This document shows, one piece after another, positions 14,879-24,450 of a stretch of 34,988 nucleotides of DNA (its first letter is position 1; every line of letters begins with the position of its first letter). The stretch lies in assembly GCA_011376105.1 (NCBI GenBank), contig DRPG01000170.1:1-34988 (forward strand). Direction: 5' to 3'. The translations under genes and the position numbers were made by a program. The notes under the pieces were generated by a model. It did not search any database, was not told the DNA's origin, and saw only the letters and a list, made by a program, of their open reading frames with translations. The DNA is from Deltaproteobacteria bacterium (GTDB lineage: Bacteria; Myxococcota_A; UBA796; GCA-2862545).

Positions 14879-15844
14879 ATGTACGGCGAGATGGTCCTGT
14901 TCTCTGGCAACGCCAACCCCGACGTCGCCAAGAAGATCTGTCAGCGCCTCGGGCAGCCGCTGGCTGAGGCCATGGTCGGCCGCTTCTCCGACGGGGAGGT
15001 TCGGGTCGAGATCCAGGCCAACGTCCGTGGGCGTGACGTGTTCCTCGTCCAGTCCACCTGTGCTCCGGCTAACGACAGCCTGATGGAGCTGCTCATCATG
15101 GCCGAGGCCTGCCGCCGCAGCTCCGCGGGGCGGGTCACCGCGGTGTTGCCCTACTTCGGTTACGCCCGACAGGATCGAAAGGTCGAGCCCCGGGCGCCGA
15201 TCACCGCCAAGCTCGTCGCCTCCCTGATCCAGACTGCGGGCATCGATCGGGTGCTGACGATGGATCTGCACGCGGGCCAGATCCAGGGCTTCTTCGACGT
15301 TCCGGTCGACAACCTCTATGCACAGCCCATCTTGTTCCAGTACCTCAAGGAGCAGCTGCTCACCGAGAACCCCAGGGAGACCGTGATCGTCTCCCCCGAC
15401 GCGGGTGGGGTCGAGCGCGCGCGCTCCTACGCCAGCCGGCTGGGGGCCGGGTTGGCGATCATCGACAAGCGACGCAGCGGGCCCAATGAGGCTGCCGTCA
15501 TGCACATCGTCGGCGACGTCAAGGACAAGGTCGCGATCGTGGTCGACGACATGGTCGACACCGCCGGCACCCTGAGCAAGGGCGGGGTCGCGGTGAAGAA
15601 CGCAGGCGCCCGGATGGTCTATGCCCTGACCACCCACCCCGTGCTGTCGGGCCCCGCGGTGTCCCGGATCCAAGAGTCGGTCTACGAGCGGCTGGTGGTC
15701 ACGGACACCGTCCCCCTCTCAGAGGCCGGGCGGGCCTGTGAGAAGATCGAGGTGCTCACGGTCGCCTCCCTGTTCGCCGAGGCGATCCGGGCCATCCACT
15801 TCAACGACTCGATCTCCAGGCTATTCCTGCCGATAGGCTGGTAG
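14879..15844 (+). CDS. prs: Ribose-phosphate pyrophosphokinase (PRPP synthetase)
   Basis: 321 aa, the normal length for class I enzymes. It makes PRPP from ribose-5-phosphate and ATP for purine, pyrimidine, His and Trp synthesis in the cytoplasm. Visible motifs: FSDGEVRVEIQANVRG, the ATP-loop region YFGYARQDRKVEPRAPI, the metal-binding DLHAGQIQGFFDVPVDNL, and the PRPP loop VVDDMVDTAGTL. The ATG at 14879 follows GGGAGCAAC, an acceptable Shine-Dalgarno. It heads the conserved prs-rplY-pth block 30 bases after tRNA-Gln, so it may share transcription with the tRNA. Confidence 0.97.
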   Translation: MYGEMVLFSGNANPDVAKKICQRLGQPLAEAMVGRFSDGEVRVEIQANVRGRDVFLVQSTCAPANDSLMELLIMAEACRRSSAGRVTAVLPYFGYARQDRKVEPRAPITAKLVASLIQTAGIDRVLTMDLHAGQIQGFFDVPVDNLYAQPILFQYLKEQLLTENPRETVIVSPDAGGVERARSYASRLGAGLAIIDKRRSGPNEAAVMHIVGDVKDKVAIVVDDMVDTAGTLSKGGVAVKNAGARMVYALTTHPVLSGPAVSRIQESVYERLVVTDTVPLSEAGRACEKIEVLTVASLFAEAIRAIHFNDSISRLFLPIGW

Positions 15845-15850
15845 CGCCGC

Positions 15851-15864
15851 GGCCCTTTAGGGCC
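15851..15864 (+). terminator. Hairpin just after prs
   Basis: GGCCC-TTTA-GGGCC (15851-15864) is a perfect 5-bp stem with a 4-nt loop, starting 7 bases after the prs stop. It is not followed by a T-run, so intrinsic termination would be weak. It fits an end to prs transcription before the separate rplY promoter proposed below. Confidence 0.45.
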
Positions 15865-15907
15865 CCGTGTGGATCCCTGCGCTCCGCTGGGGCGGTCTCG
15901 CTGGGGC

Positions 15908-15934
15908 TTGCTCCTCTCCACCCGACGCTATAAG
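15908..15934 (+). promoter_or_regulatory. Candidate sigma-70-type promoter for rplY
   Basis: TTGCTC (15908-15913) and TATAAG (15929-15934) resemble -35 and -10 boxes but are 15 nt apart, slightly short. The -10 lies in an ACGCT-ATA-AGCGT inverted repeat and in the only AT-containing patch of a GC-rich region. A start near 15941 would give a 178-nt leader, whose structure is described separately. Confidence 0.4.
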
Positions 15935-15980
15935 CGTGGCGCCGTTGCCCCGCTCCTTCCGGCTCGGGGCAGCCTCTTCA

Positions 15981-16098
15981 CAGCACAGGTGCTGTCCCGG
16001 TCGCCTACCAGGTGTGCCCGTCGAGTCCGGGGGACAGTCAGGGCACACGTGTGTTCCGACTGTCCAACGCTCGAGGGGGCCTGGCCTGTCACCGGGAC
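15981..16098 (+). promoter_or_regulatory. Structured leader of rplY with mutually exclusive helices
   Basis: Helix A pairs CTGTCCC (15992-15998) with GGGACAG (16031-16037). Helix B pairs GTCCCGGT (15994-16001) with ACCGGGAC (16091-16098). Helix C pairs GGACAGTC (16032-16039) with GACTGTCC (16058-16065) and contains the CACACGTGTG palindrome. A excludes both B and C, while C can nest inside B. A further hairpin, CAGCA-CAGG-TGCTG (15981-15994), excludes A. This is the layout of a two-state leader. L25 binds 5S rRNA, so autogenous control is possible, but I see no convincing 5S mimic. Confidence 0.45.
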
Positions 16099-16118
16099 CA
16101 ACCCGAGGCGTTGGAACC

Positions 16119-16694
16119 ATGGACACCACGATTCGAGCAACCCCCCGCGAACAGAGCGGCAAGGGCTGGGCCCGCAAGACGCGGGCCGAGGGCCTGCTGC
16201 CTGCCGTCGTATACGGGCCCGGCTTCGGGCCCAGGCCGATCTGCCTGAGCCCGGTGGAGCTGCTGGGTCTCTTCAAGGAGACGGGCAACCGCAACACGAT
16301 CGTCGATCTCCAGATCGCCGAGGACGCTGCCGTGCCGTGCCTGGTGCGAGAGGTGCAGCGCCACCCCGTGAGCCGCAAGCTCCTCCACGTCGACTTCTAC
16401 GCCGTGGATCGAGAGGGCGAGGTCGAGGTCATGATCCCGCTGCGCCCCGTCGGTCGCCCCAAGGGGGCCATCCTCGGCGGGCGGCTCCGCCTGATCCGCC
16501 GCGAGATACGGGCGTCGTGCCGCTATGATCGGATCCCTGAGTCCTTCGAGGTCGACGTGTCTCCGATGGACATCGGCGACATGATCAAGGCGTCGGAGAT
16601 CCCGCTGCCCGAGGGCGTGTCCCTGGCCTCCGACCACGACTACAACATCATCAGCGTCTACGGGAAGCGTCGCTCCGCGGACAAGAAGAAGTAG
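16119..16694 (+). CDS. rplY: 50S ribosomal protein L25/Ctc
   Basis: 191 aa from ATG 16119; the upstream open frame in the track is the leader. It is the long, two-domain CTC form. The N-terminal 5S-rRNA-binding beta-barrel (about 1-92) has REQSGKGWARKTRAEGLLPAVVYG and LVREVQRHPVSRKLLHVDFYAVD. The C-terminal TL5-type domain runs to about 180 (EVMIPLRPVGRPKGAILGG, SFEVDVSPMDIGDMIKASEI) and ends in a basic RRSADKKK tail. It binds 5S rRNA in the central protuberance. The stop is 3 bases before the pth ATG, so the two are probably translated from one mRNA. The leader upstream can form alternative hairpins. Confidence 0.95.
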   Translation: MDTTIRATPREQSGKGWARKTRAEGLLPAVVYGPGFGPRPICLSPVELLGLFKETGNRNTIVDLQIAEDAAVPCLVREVQRHPVSRKLLHVDFYAVDREGEVEVMIPLRPVGRPKGAILGGRLRLIRREIRASCRYDRIPESFEVDVSPMDIGDMIKASEIPLPEGVSLASDHDYNIISVYGKRRSADKKK

Positions 16695-16697
16695 ACG

Positions 16698-17306
16698 ATG
16701 CACCTCGTCCTCGGCCTGGGCAACCCCGGCCGGCGGTATGTGCACACGCGGCACAACGCCGGCTTTCTCGTGGTGGACCGCCTCGCGGAGCGCCGGGGGG
16801 TGGCGTGCGAGCGACGCCAGCTGGGGGCTTTGGTCGAGACCGTCCGGATCGGCACCGAGACCGTGGTGTTGGCCAAGCCTCAGACCTTCATGAACCTCTC
16901 GGGCCAGGCCGCGGCCTCCCTGAGTGGCTTCTACAAGCCCGGGGGCGAACAACTCGTCGTCGTCCACGACGACGTGGACCTGCCCTTTGGGCAGATCCGC
17001 GTCAAGAAGGGGGGCGGCCACGGGGGCCACAACGGCCTGCGTGATCTCGGGGCGAGGCTCAGGGAGCCGTTCCTGCGCGTCCGCCTCGGCGTGGGGCGTC
17101 CCCCCGCGGGCTGGGACACCGCCGACCACGTGCTGGGCCGCTGGAGCGCAGACGAAGAGGCGGCCCTGCCCGGGCTGGTCGAGGAGGCCGCGGACGCGGT
17201 GGAGCTGGTGGTGACGCAGGGCGTCGTCGCCGCGATGAACCAAGTGAACGTCCGGCGGAGCCGCAGCGCGGCGACCCCCGAGGCGTCCAGCAAGATCCAG
17301 AACTGA
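16698..17306 (+). CDS. pth: Peptidyl-tRNA hydrolase
   Basis: 202 aa. It releases peptides from peptidyl-tRNA that drops off the ribosome. Key residues are visible: N9 in [10 protein letters not shown], catalytic H19 in TRHNAGF, the substrate-binding [11 protein letters not shown] in [11 protein letters not shown], and N in [10 protein letters not shown]. The C terminus carries a short Ser/Ala-rich extension ([16 protein letters not shown]) past the usual end. The ATG lies 3 bases after rplY, the conserved arrangement in many proteobacteria and firmicutes. Confidence 0.96.
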   Translation: MHLVLGLGNPGRRYVHTRHNAGFLVVDRLAERRGVACERRQLGALVETVRIGTETVVLAKPQTFMNLSGQAAASLSGFYKPGGEQLVVVHDDVDLPFGQIRVKKGGGHGGHNGLRDLGARLREPFLRVRLGVGRPPAGWDTADHVLGRWSADEEAALPGLVEEAADAVELVVTQGVVAAMNQVNVRRSRSAATPEASSKIQN

Positions 17307-17313
17307 ACAAGGG

Positions 17314-17328
17314 CGGGGCGCTGCCCCG
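17314..17328 (+). terminator. Small hairpin between pth and hppA
   Basis: CGGGGC-GCT-GCCCCG is a perfect 6-bp stem with a 3-nt loop. It abuts the Shine-Dalgarno GAGAGGAG of hppA and lacks a T-run, so it may modulate translation or partly end transcription rather than act as a full terminator. Confidence 0.35.
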
Positions 17329-17340
17329 AGAGGAGACCAA

Positions 17341-19476
<2,136 letters not shown>

Positions 19477-19493
19477 CGTCTACGGAGGGGGCC

Positions 19494-19988
19494 GTGCTTT
19501 CCCACGAGTACGAAACGATCCTCATTGTCCGCCCCGACATCGAGGACTCGGCCGTCAAGGCCATGGCAGAGAAGTTGGAGGGCCTGCTGTCGGATGGCGG
19601 CGGCCACGTCCTCGATCGCGAGGACTGGGGGAGCCGCAAGCTGGCCTACCCCATCGCAAAGCACCTGCGCGGCCACTACGTCCGCATGAGCTACCTCGCG
19701 CCCGCCGAGATCATCGACGAGCTCGAGCGCCGCATGCGGCTCAACGAGATGGTGGTGCGCTTCATGACGGTCCGCCTCGCGGATGCGGTCGACGTCCCCA
19801 CCCGGGTCGAGGAGGCCGCGGTCCACCGCGCCGCCCGTGAGGAGGAGGAGCGTCGGCGGGCCGCCGAGGCCGCCGCCGCCGCTGAGCGCGAGGCCGCGCT
19901 GGCGACCGAGCACGAGGCCCGCCTCGCGGAGCTCGGGGACGCCAAGCCGAGCGAGCCCGCTCAACCCGACGCGTCTGACGCGAGCTAG
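19494..19988 (+). CDS. rpsF: 30S ribosomal protein S6
   Basis: 164 aa from GTG 19494, which follows a strong GGAGGGGG Shine-Dalgarno; the track start at 19473 has none and would add seven residues. The S6 core is clear ([55 protein letters not shown]). After about residue 105 comes an Ala/Glu/Arg-rich helical tail ([21 protein letters not shown]) ending in a Pro/Asp/Ser-rich stretch. Long, acidic or charged C-terminal tails are common in S6. In the ribosome S6 pairs with S18, but rpsR does not follow here; rplI does, only 8 bases downstream. Confidence 0.95.
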   Translation: MLSHEYETILIVRPDIEDSAVKAMAEKLEGLLSDGGGHVLDREDWGSRKLAYPIAKHLRGHYVRMSYLAPAEIIDELERRMRLNEMVVRFMTVRLADAVDVPTRVEEAAVHRAAREEEERRRAAEAAAAAEREAALATEHEARLAELGDAKPSEPAQPDASDAS

Positions 19989-19996
19989 GAGACACT

Positions 19997-20440
19997 GTGC
20001 GCGTGATCCTCAAGCAGGAGATCTCCGATCTCGGAGACGCCGGCGACATCATCTCGGTGCGTGCCGGCTATGGACGAAACTACCTCATCCCCCGTGGGCT
20101 GGCGATCCCGGCCTCCGAGGGGAGCGTGCGTGAGCTGAAGCACCACCAGCGCATGGCGGACGCCATCCGCCGCAAGCGGCTGAAGGTGTCGACGGATCTG
20201 GCCGAGCGCCTCGAGGCGACCGCGATCTCCATCCGCAGGAAGACGGGTGAGGACGACAAGCTGTTTGGCTCGGTCACCAACCGTGACATCGCGGACGCCC
20301 TGGCGGCAGAGGGGCTCGAGATCGATCGAAAGCTGATCCATCTCGACGAGCCGATCCGGAACATCGGCCTGTTCACCGTGCCGATCCGGCTGCACCGCGA
20401 CGTGTCGGCCAACGTCCGCGTGTACGTCATCCGCGAGTAG
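19997..20440 (+). CDS. rplI: 50S ribosomal protein L9
   Basis: 147 aa, GTG start 8 bases after rpsF. The N-terminal domain motif [37 protein letters not shown] (shown as two parts of the L9 signature) is followed by the long connecting helix ([19 protein letters not shown]) and the C-terminal rRNA-binding domain ([36 protein letters not shown]). L9 stabilises 23S rRNA near L1 and helps keep the reading frame. A strong hairpin follows the stop. Confidence 0.96.
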   Translation: MRVILKQEISDLGDAGDIISVRAGYGRNYLIPRGLAIPASEGSVRELKHHQRMADAIRRKRLKVSTDLAERLEATAISIRRKTGEDDKLFGSVTNRDIADALAAEGLEIDRKLIHLDEPIRNIGLFTVPIRLHRDVSANVRVYVIRE

Positions 20441-20446
20441 CGCGGC

Positions 20447-20475
20447 GGGCGGGGGGGGGAGCCACCCCTCCGCCC
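20447..20475 (+). terminator. Strong 11-bp hairpin between rplI and dnaB
   Basis: GGGCGGGGGGG pairs with CCCCTCCGCCC, 11 pairs including one G-U, around a 7-nt loop (GGAGCCA). It starts 7 bases after the rplI stop. It has the stability of an intrinsic terminator but is followed by CCACGG, not a T-run, so it would need another factor or would act as an mRNA 3'-end stabiliser. Confidence 0.6.
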
Positions 20476-20523
20476 CACGGTGCCTTCCTGATACAACAGG
20501 TAGTGTGATCTCGTCTGGGGCCG

Positions 20524-23070
20524 GTGATGGACCTTCTCGACCGACCGTTTCCGCAGGCGATCGAGGCTGAGCGAGCGCTGCTCGGCGGTCTGCTGCAGCA
20601 ACCCGACCAGCTCTCGACCGTCGGCGAGGCGGTGCAGCCCGATGACTTCTACCGACCCGAGCACGGAGCCCTGCTCAAGCTGCTCCTCGAGATGCATGGT
20701 CGCGGGGAGAGCATCGATCTGGTCACCGTCTCCGATCGGATCACCCGGGAGGGCCAGGCCCAGCGCTTTGGTGGGGTCGCCTATGTGGTGGAGCTGCCCG
20801 AGCACGTCCCCAGCACCGCGAACCTGCCCCACTACGCCGAGGTCATCAAGGACAAGTCCACGCTGCGGGAGCTGATCCGCGCTGCGCGGGAGCTCGCCGA
20901 GCAGGCCTACCTCCAGCCCGAAGACGTCAGTCAGCTGGTCGAGCAGGCCGCCAAGGACTTCACCGGGCTGGGCCGGGGCGGGAGCCGACGCTCCTGGCGT
21001 CAGATCAGCCTGATCGTCGACGAGGAGCTGCTCCGGATCGAGAAGCTCTCCGAGCGCGGCGGCACCACCACCGGAGCCACCACCGGCTTCGTGGATCTCG
21101 ACAAGAAGCTCGCGGGGCTACAGCCCACCGATCTGCTGATCCTCGCCGCCCGGCCCGCGATGGGCAAGTGCCTGGCGGCGGGCTCGGGGATCCTGCTCTC
21201 CGATGGCCGGGTGGTGCCCCTGGAGGAGGTCGTGGCCCGGCGCCGGGCCGATCTGATCCGCCTCGACGACGATCTGCGGCTGCGGCCCGGTCGCGCCAGC
21301 GACTTCATCGACGACGGCATCAAGCCCCGGTTCGAGGTCCGCACCCGCCTCGGGCGTCGGGTGCGCACCACCGCGACCCACCCCTTCCTCACCTTCCGGG
21401 GCTGGCGGCCCCTGGCCGAGCTGAAGGTGGGGCTGAGGATCGCCGTGCCTCGTCGGATCCCTGTCTTCGGGGATCAAGGCGTCGGGCTACAGCGGGCGCG
21501 GCTGCTGGGCTACCTCGTGGCCGATGGCGCCCCCGGGGAGTCAGGCAACGCCGGCCCGGAGCTCTCCCGGGAGCTGACCGCGCTGGTTCAGGAGCTGAGA
21601 GCACCACGATCCTCCTCCTGTGCACACGCACCCTCGCCCGCTGAGCTCCGGGGTGGGGCTGACGAGGCCCTGTTGCGCTGGCTCGGAGGCCACGGGCTGG
21701 CGGTGGCCGGGCCACAGCGCCGGGTCCCCGAGGCGATCCACACCGCGCCCCGCCCAGAGATCGCGGCCTTCTTGAGCCGGCTGTTCGCGATCGATGGCGC
21801 TGCCTCCGTGTCGGCTCCGGGTCGGCCCCGGATCGTGCTGACCTCCTCCAGCGAAGCCCGGGCCCGCCAAGTCCAGCACCTGCTGCTGCGCTTCGGGATC
21901 CTCTCCCGTGTCGAGGCGCTGGAGGGGGAGGGGTCGGGGGGCCCCCCCACCTGGCGGATCGGGATCACCCACCCCGACAGCGTCTGTGCCTTCGCCGAGG
22001 AGATCGGCATCCAGGGCCGTGCCTGTGCCGTCGAGCGCGCCCGCCGGGCCGCTGAGCAGGGGCCGGAAGACGACAGCGACACGTTCCCCGGCGAGATCTG
22101 GGCCCGGATCGATGCAGCCCGTGGCGCCCGCCCCTGGGCGGAGATCTTCGAGATCCTGGGACCCGATCCAGTGGCGAGGGGGGCTCTGTCCCGGGCCGGG
22201 CTGGCTCGGATCGCTGCTCACCTCGGGGATCGGGGCCTGCAGGAGCTGGCGGGGGGCGACGTCTGCTGGGACGAGATCGTCGCGATCGAGGCGATCGGCC
22301 CCGGGCAGGTCTACGATCTGACCGTGGACGAGGTCCACAACTTCGTGGCGGACGACGTCTGCGTCCACAACACCGCCCTGGCGCTGAACATCGCCCAGAA
22401 CGTCGCCCTGATCGAGGAGGTCCCGGTCGGGCTGTTCTCCCTGGAGATGAGCCGGGGCCAGCTGGTGACCCGGATGCTGTGCTGTCACGGCCTGGTGGAC
22501 GCGGGCAGGGTCCGCACCGGGGGCCTCGACACCGAGGACTGGGAGCGCTTCCTGCACGCGTCCGAGCACCTGCGCAAGGCCAATATCCACATCGACGACA
22601 CCCCGGGGCTGTCGATCGGAGACGTCCGGACCCGGGCGAGACGGCTGAAGGCCGAGCACGACAACCTGTCCCTGATCGTGATCGACTACCTCCAGCTGAT
22701 GAAAGGCGACGATCCAAGGAGCCCCCGGGAGCAGCAGATCTCGAGCATCAGCCGGGGGCTGAAGGCCCTCGCCAAGGATCTCGAGTGTTCCGTGCTTGCG
22801 CTGTCTCAGCTCAACCGTGGGGTGGAGAGCCGCCAGGACAAGCGCCCGCTGGTCTCTGATCTTCGGGAGAGTGGTGCCATCGAGCAGGATGCGGATGTCA
22901 TCATGTTCATCTACCGCGACGACTACTACAACCCAGAGTCCCTGGATCGGGGGCTGGCGGAGGTCATCATCGCGAAGCAACGCAACGGCCCTACGGGCAC
23001 GGTGAAGCTGGCCTTCCAGGGTCAGTTCACCCGGTTTGATAACTACCTGGAAGATGATCTCTTGCTGTGA
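20524..23070 (+). CDS. dnaB: Replicative DNA helicase DnaB interrupted by an intein
   Basis: The 848-aa precursor opens GTG-ATG, so either codon may start it. The exteins total 447 aa, a normal DnaB length. The N-extein has the primase-interacting helical domain (IEAERALLGGLLQQPDQLS) and the start of the RecA-like motor. The P-loop RPAMGK-T is split by the intein after Lys. The C-extein has SLEMSRGQLVTRMLC, Walker B LIVIDYLQLM and DLRESGAIEQDADVIMFIYRD. The spliced protein is the hexameric fork helicase. Because the P-loop is broken in the precursor, ATPase and helicase activity must depend on splicing. It follows rplI, the usual order, after a hairpin. Confidence 0.96.
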   Translation: MMDLLDRPFPQAIEAERALLGGLLQQPDQLSTVGEAVQPDDFYRPEHGALLKLLLEMHGRGESIDLVTVSDRITREGQAQRFGGVAYVVELPEHVPSTANLPHYAEVIKDKSTLRELIRAARELAEQAYLQPEDVSQLVEQAAKDFTGLGRGGSRRSWRQISLIVDEELLRIEKLSERGGTTTGATTGFVDLDKKLAGLQPTDLLILAARPAMGKCLAAGSGILLSDGRVVPLEEVVARRRADLIRLDDDLRLRPGRASDFIDDGIKPRFEVRTRLGRRVRTTATHPFLTFRGWRPLAELKVGLRIAVPRRIPVFGDQGVGLQRARLLGYLVADGAPGESGNAGPELSRELTALVQELRAPRSSSCAHAPSPAELRGGADEALLRWLGGHGLAVAGPQRRVPEAIHTAPRPEIAAFLSRLFAIDGAASVSAPGRPRIVLTSSSEARARQVQHLLLRFGILSRVEALEGEGSGGPPTWRIGITHPDSVCAFAEEIGIQGRACAVERARRAAEQGPEDDSDTFPGEIWARIDAARGARPWAEIFEILGPDPVARGALSRAGLARIAAHLGDRGLQELAGGDVCWDEIVAIEAIGPGQVYDLTVDEVHNFVADDVCVHNTALALNIAQNVALIEEVPVGLFSLEMSRGQLVTRMLCCHGLVDAGRVRTGGLDTEDWERFLHASEHLRKANIHIDDTPGLSIGDVRTRARRLKAEHDNLSLIVIDYLQLMKGDDPRSPREQQISSISRGLKALAKDLECSVLALSQLNRGVESRQDKRPLVSDLRESGAIEQDADVIMFIYRDDYYNPESLDRGLAEVIIAKQRNGPTGTVKLAFQGQFTRFDNYLEDDLLL
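21169..22371 (+). mobile_element. 401-aa intein with LAGLIDADG homing endonuclease, in the DnaB P-loop
   Basis: The intein begins with Cys (CLAAGSGILLSDGRVVPLEE, block A) and ends VHN, followed by Thr as the +1 extein nucleophile. Block B is TTATHPFLTFRGWRPLAEL with the TxxH motif. Blocks F and G are QVYDLTVDEVHNFVADDVCVHN (split here into VYDLTVDEVHNF and DVCVHN). Between them lie two LAGLIDADG-type helices, LLGYLVADG and RLFAIDG, each keeping the acidic residue, so the endonuclease may be active. The length of about 400 aa also fits a full, not mini, intein. It corresponds to precursor residues 216-616. The insertion between GK and T of the Walker A motif is a known type of conserved intein site. 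Confidence 0.95.
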
Positions 23071-23283
23071 GCGGGTGGTTGCCGGTAGAGGACCCTGTGA
23101 ACACAGGATCCTGCAGCGGTGTCGACCCGTGGACTACAACTCACCCTGGGCATGGCCTGTGACCACGTTGTGACGCGGCTGATCGAGCAGCCGTCACCTT
23201 GACCTGGGAGCCCAATCCCGGTAGCTAGGTGTCCTGGACTGCTCCTTTGGATACTAGGCCCGCCCACCGTCAGGATGGAATCG
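23071..23283. other. Intergenic region between dnaB and the FHA gene
   Basis: About 213 bases without a supported ORF. It begins with a dyad, GGA-c-CCTGT-GAAC-ACAGG-a-TCC (23090-23111), that may end dnaB transcription. It has lower GC than its surroundings towards the right, where a promoter for the signalling genes is proposed. Two stretches of TGTGACC/TTGTGACG suggest short direct repeats, but no clear operator emerges. Confidence 0.45.
23199..23227 (+). promoter_or_regulatory. Candidate promoter for the FHA-DHp-HTH/REC gene group
   Basis: TTGACC (23199-23204) matches the -35 consensus at five of six positions and is followed after exactly 17 bases by TAGCTA (23222-23227), a moderate -10. 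A second -10-like GATACT lies at 23250-23255 but has no matching -35. The downstream gene starts about 50 bases later. Confidence 0.4.
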
Positions 23284-24354
23284 ATGGACAAAGCCGAGCT
23301 CTTGGCAAGCTTCACTGAGCGTGTCGATCAGTTCGACAGGTACCAGAGCTTCATCTCCAAGGCTCAGGAGCAATCTGGAAAGTTTGCCGCCGCTGTCGTG
23401 GAGAAGGTCGTCGCCGACAACGAGTCAAAGTCGATGGAGGTCGTCAGCGAGCTCGTCCCCCTGATGGCCGACATCGAGGCGATCATCGAGGATCTGCGCG
23501 CTCAACGCGCTGAGGCCCTCGACTCCTCGAAGGAGTCGCAGTTTCGCCTCGAGGAGCTCGAGCTGAGGCTCGCGATCGGCGATCTATCCGAGAAGGACTT
23601 CAACGCTGAGGCGTCCGAGTTCAAGGGTGTGGTCGACTCCACTGAGACCAAGGTCGCCGAGCTCGATGGAGAGCGGGTCCTGTTCGAGGAGGCCCTGTCG
23701 CGCTGGCACGAGCTGGGCACCAGCGCGGGCGTGCTCGCCAACGGTGCCTCGCAGCCCAACGGCGCACACCACGCAGACGATCCAGCGGGGTACGACGACT
23801 ACAGTCATCAACCCGAGCTGGACGCGGATCTCGACTACGAGGCCCAGCCCATGCCAGAGCCCGACATCGTGCTCGAGGCCGATCCCGGCGCTGATCCAAT
23901 CGAGACCTTCGACGTCGCCGGCGACGATCTCGGGTTCGAGGACGCGCTGGTCGACGACAACGCCTTCGAGGTCGATGATCTCGATCTGGTCGAGTCCGAC
24001 AACGAGCTGGATCTCGGCGACTCGGGCTCCGACTTTGCCGATGACAAGGACAAGCCCCGCAGAGCGGTCCTGCTGTACCAGGAGGGCACCGCGGAGGAGC
24101 AGATCTACCCCTTCACCGGGGAGATGATGTCGCTGGGGCGAGGCCGGGACAACGAGGTGCAGGTCAAGAACGACTCAAAGGTGAGCCGATACCACTGCAA
24201 GCTGTATCGCCGGGGCCCAAACTTCTACATCGAGGACAACAAGTCGGCGAACGGCACGCTGGTCAACGGCGAGCTGATCACCGAGCGGCGCCTCTTCGGT
24301 GGAGAGGAGGTCATCATCGGTGAGACCTTCTTCCGGTTCCGGATCCTGGACTAG
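23284..24354 (+). CDS. Coiled-coil, acidic-linker FHA-domain protein
   Basis: 356 aa from ATG 23284, chosen because AGGATGGA lies just upstream; ATG 23275 would add three residues but has no spacer after its AGG. Residues about 1-150 are helical and charged, probably coiled coil (EKVVADNESKSMEVVSELV, RLEELELRLAIGDLSEKDF). Residues about 155-260 are very rich in Asp and Glu (DADLDYEAQP, LVESDNELDLGDSG). The C-terminal about 95 residues are an FHA domain with GRGRDNEVQV, SRYHCKLY and NKSANGTLVNG, the phosphothreonine-binding residues. It should bind a phosphorylated partner in the cytoplasm; no Ser/Thr kinase is in the window. It is co-directional with the DHp-only and HTH-REC genes that follow. 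Confidence 0.85.
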   Translation: MDKAELLASFTERVDQFDRYQSFISKAQEQSGKFAAAVVEKVVADNESKSMEVVSELVPLMADIEAIIEDLRAQRAEALDSSKESQFRLEELELRLAIGDLSEKDFNAEASEFKGVVDSTETKVAELDGERVLFEEALSRWHELGTSAGVLANGASQPNGAHHADDPAGYDDYSHQPELDADLDYEAQPMPEPDIVLEADPGADPIETFDVAGDDLGFEDALVDDNAFEVDDLDLVESDNELDLGDSGSDFADDKDKPRRAVLLYQEGTAEEQIYPFTGEMMSLGRGRDNEVQVKNDSKVSRYHCKLYRRGPNFYIEDNKSANGTLVNGELITERRLFGGEEVIIGETFFRFRILD

Positions 24355-24394
24355 CCGGGCAAGCGCCCTGGCCCCGGGAGCCGTCGCTCCTCGT

Positions 24395-24433
24395 GGGCAG
24401 GAGGATCGCCGCGGAGCCCCGACGGGCCTGCCC
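24395..24433 (+). other. Dyad between the FHA and DHp-only genes
   Basis: GGGCAGG (24395-24401) and CCTGCCC (24427-24433) are perfect 7-bp arms around a 25-nt loop, ending 8 bases before the Shine-Dalgarno of the next gene. It may attenuate read-through from the FHA gene or shape translation of the small protein. Confidence 0.35.
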
Positions 24434-24450
24434 GAGTCAGCGGAGGACAG

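Noticed and set aside
15845-16118. 5S rRNA mimic in the rplY leader
   Set aside because: I looked for the loop E-like core and the expected helix order but saw only the competing hairpins.
21541-22980. 479-aa minus-strand ORF inside the intein and DnaB
   Set aside because: Antisense to a fully recognisable coding frame; no Shine-Dalgarno or domain.
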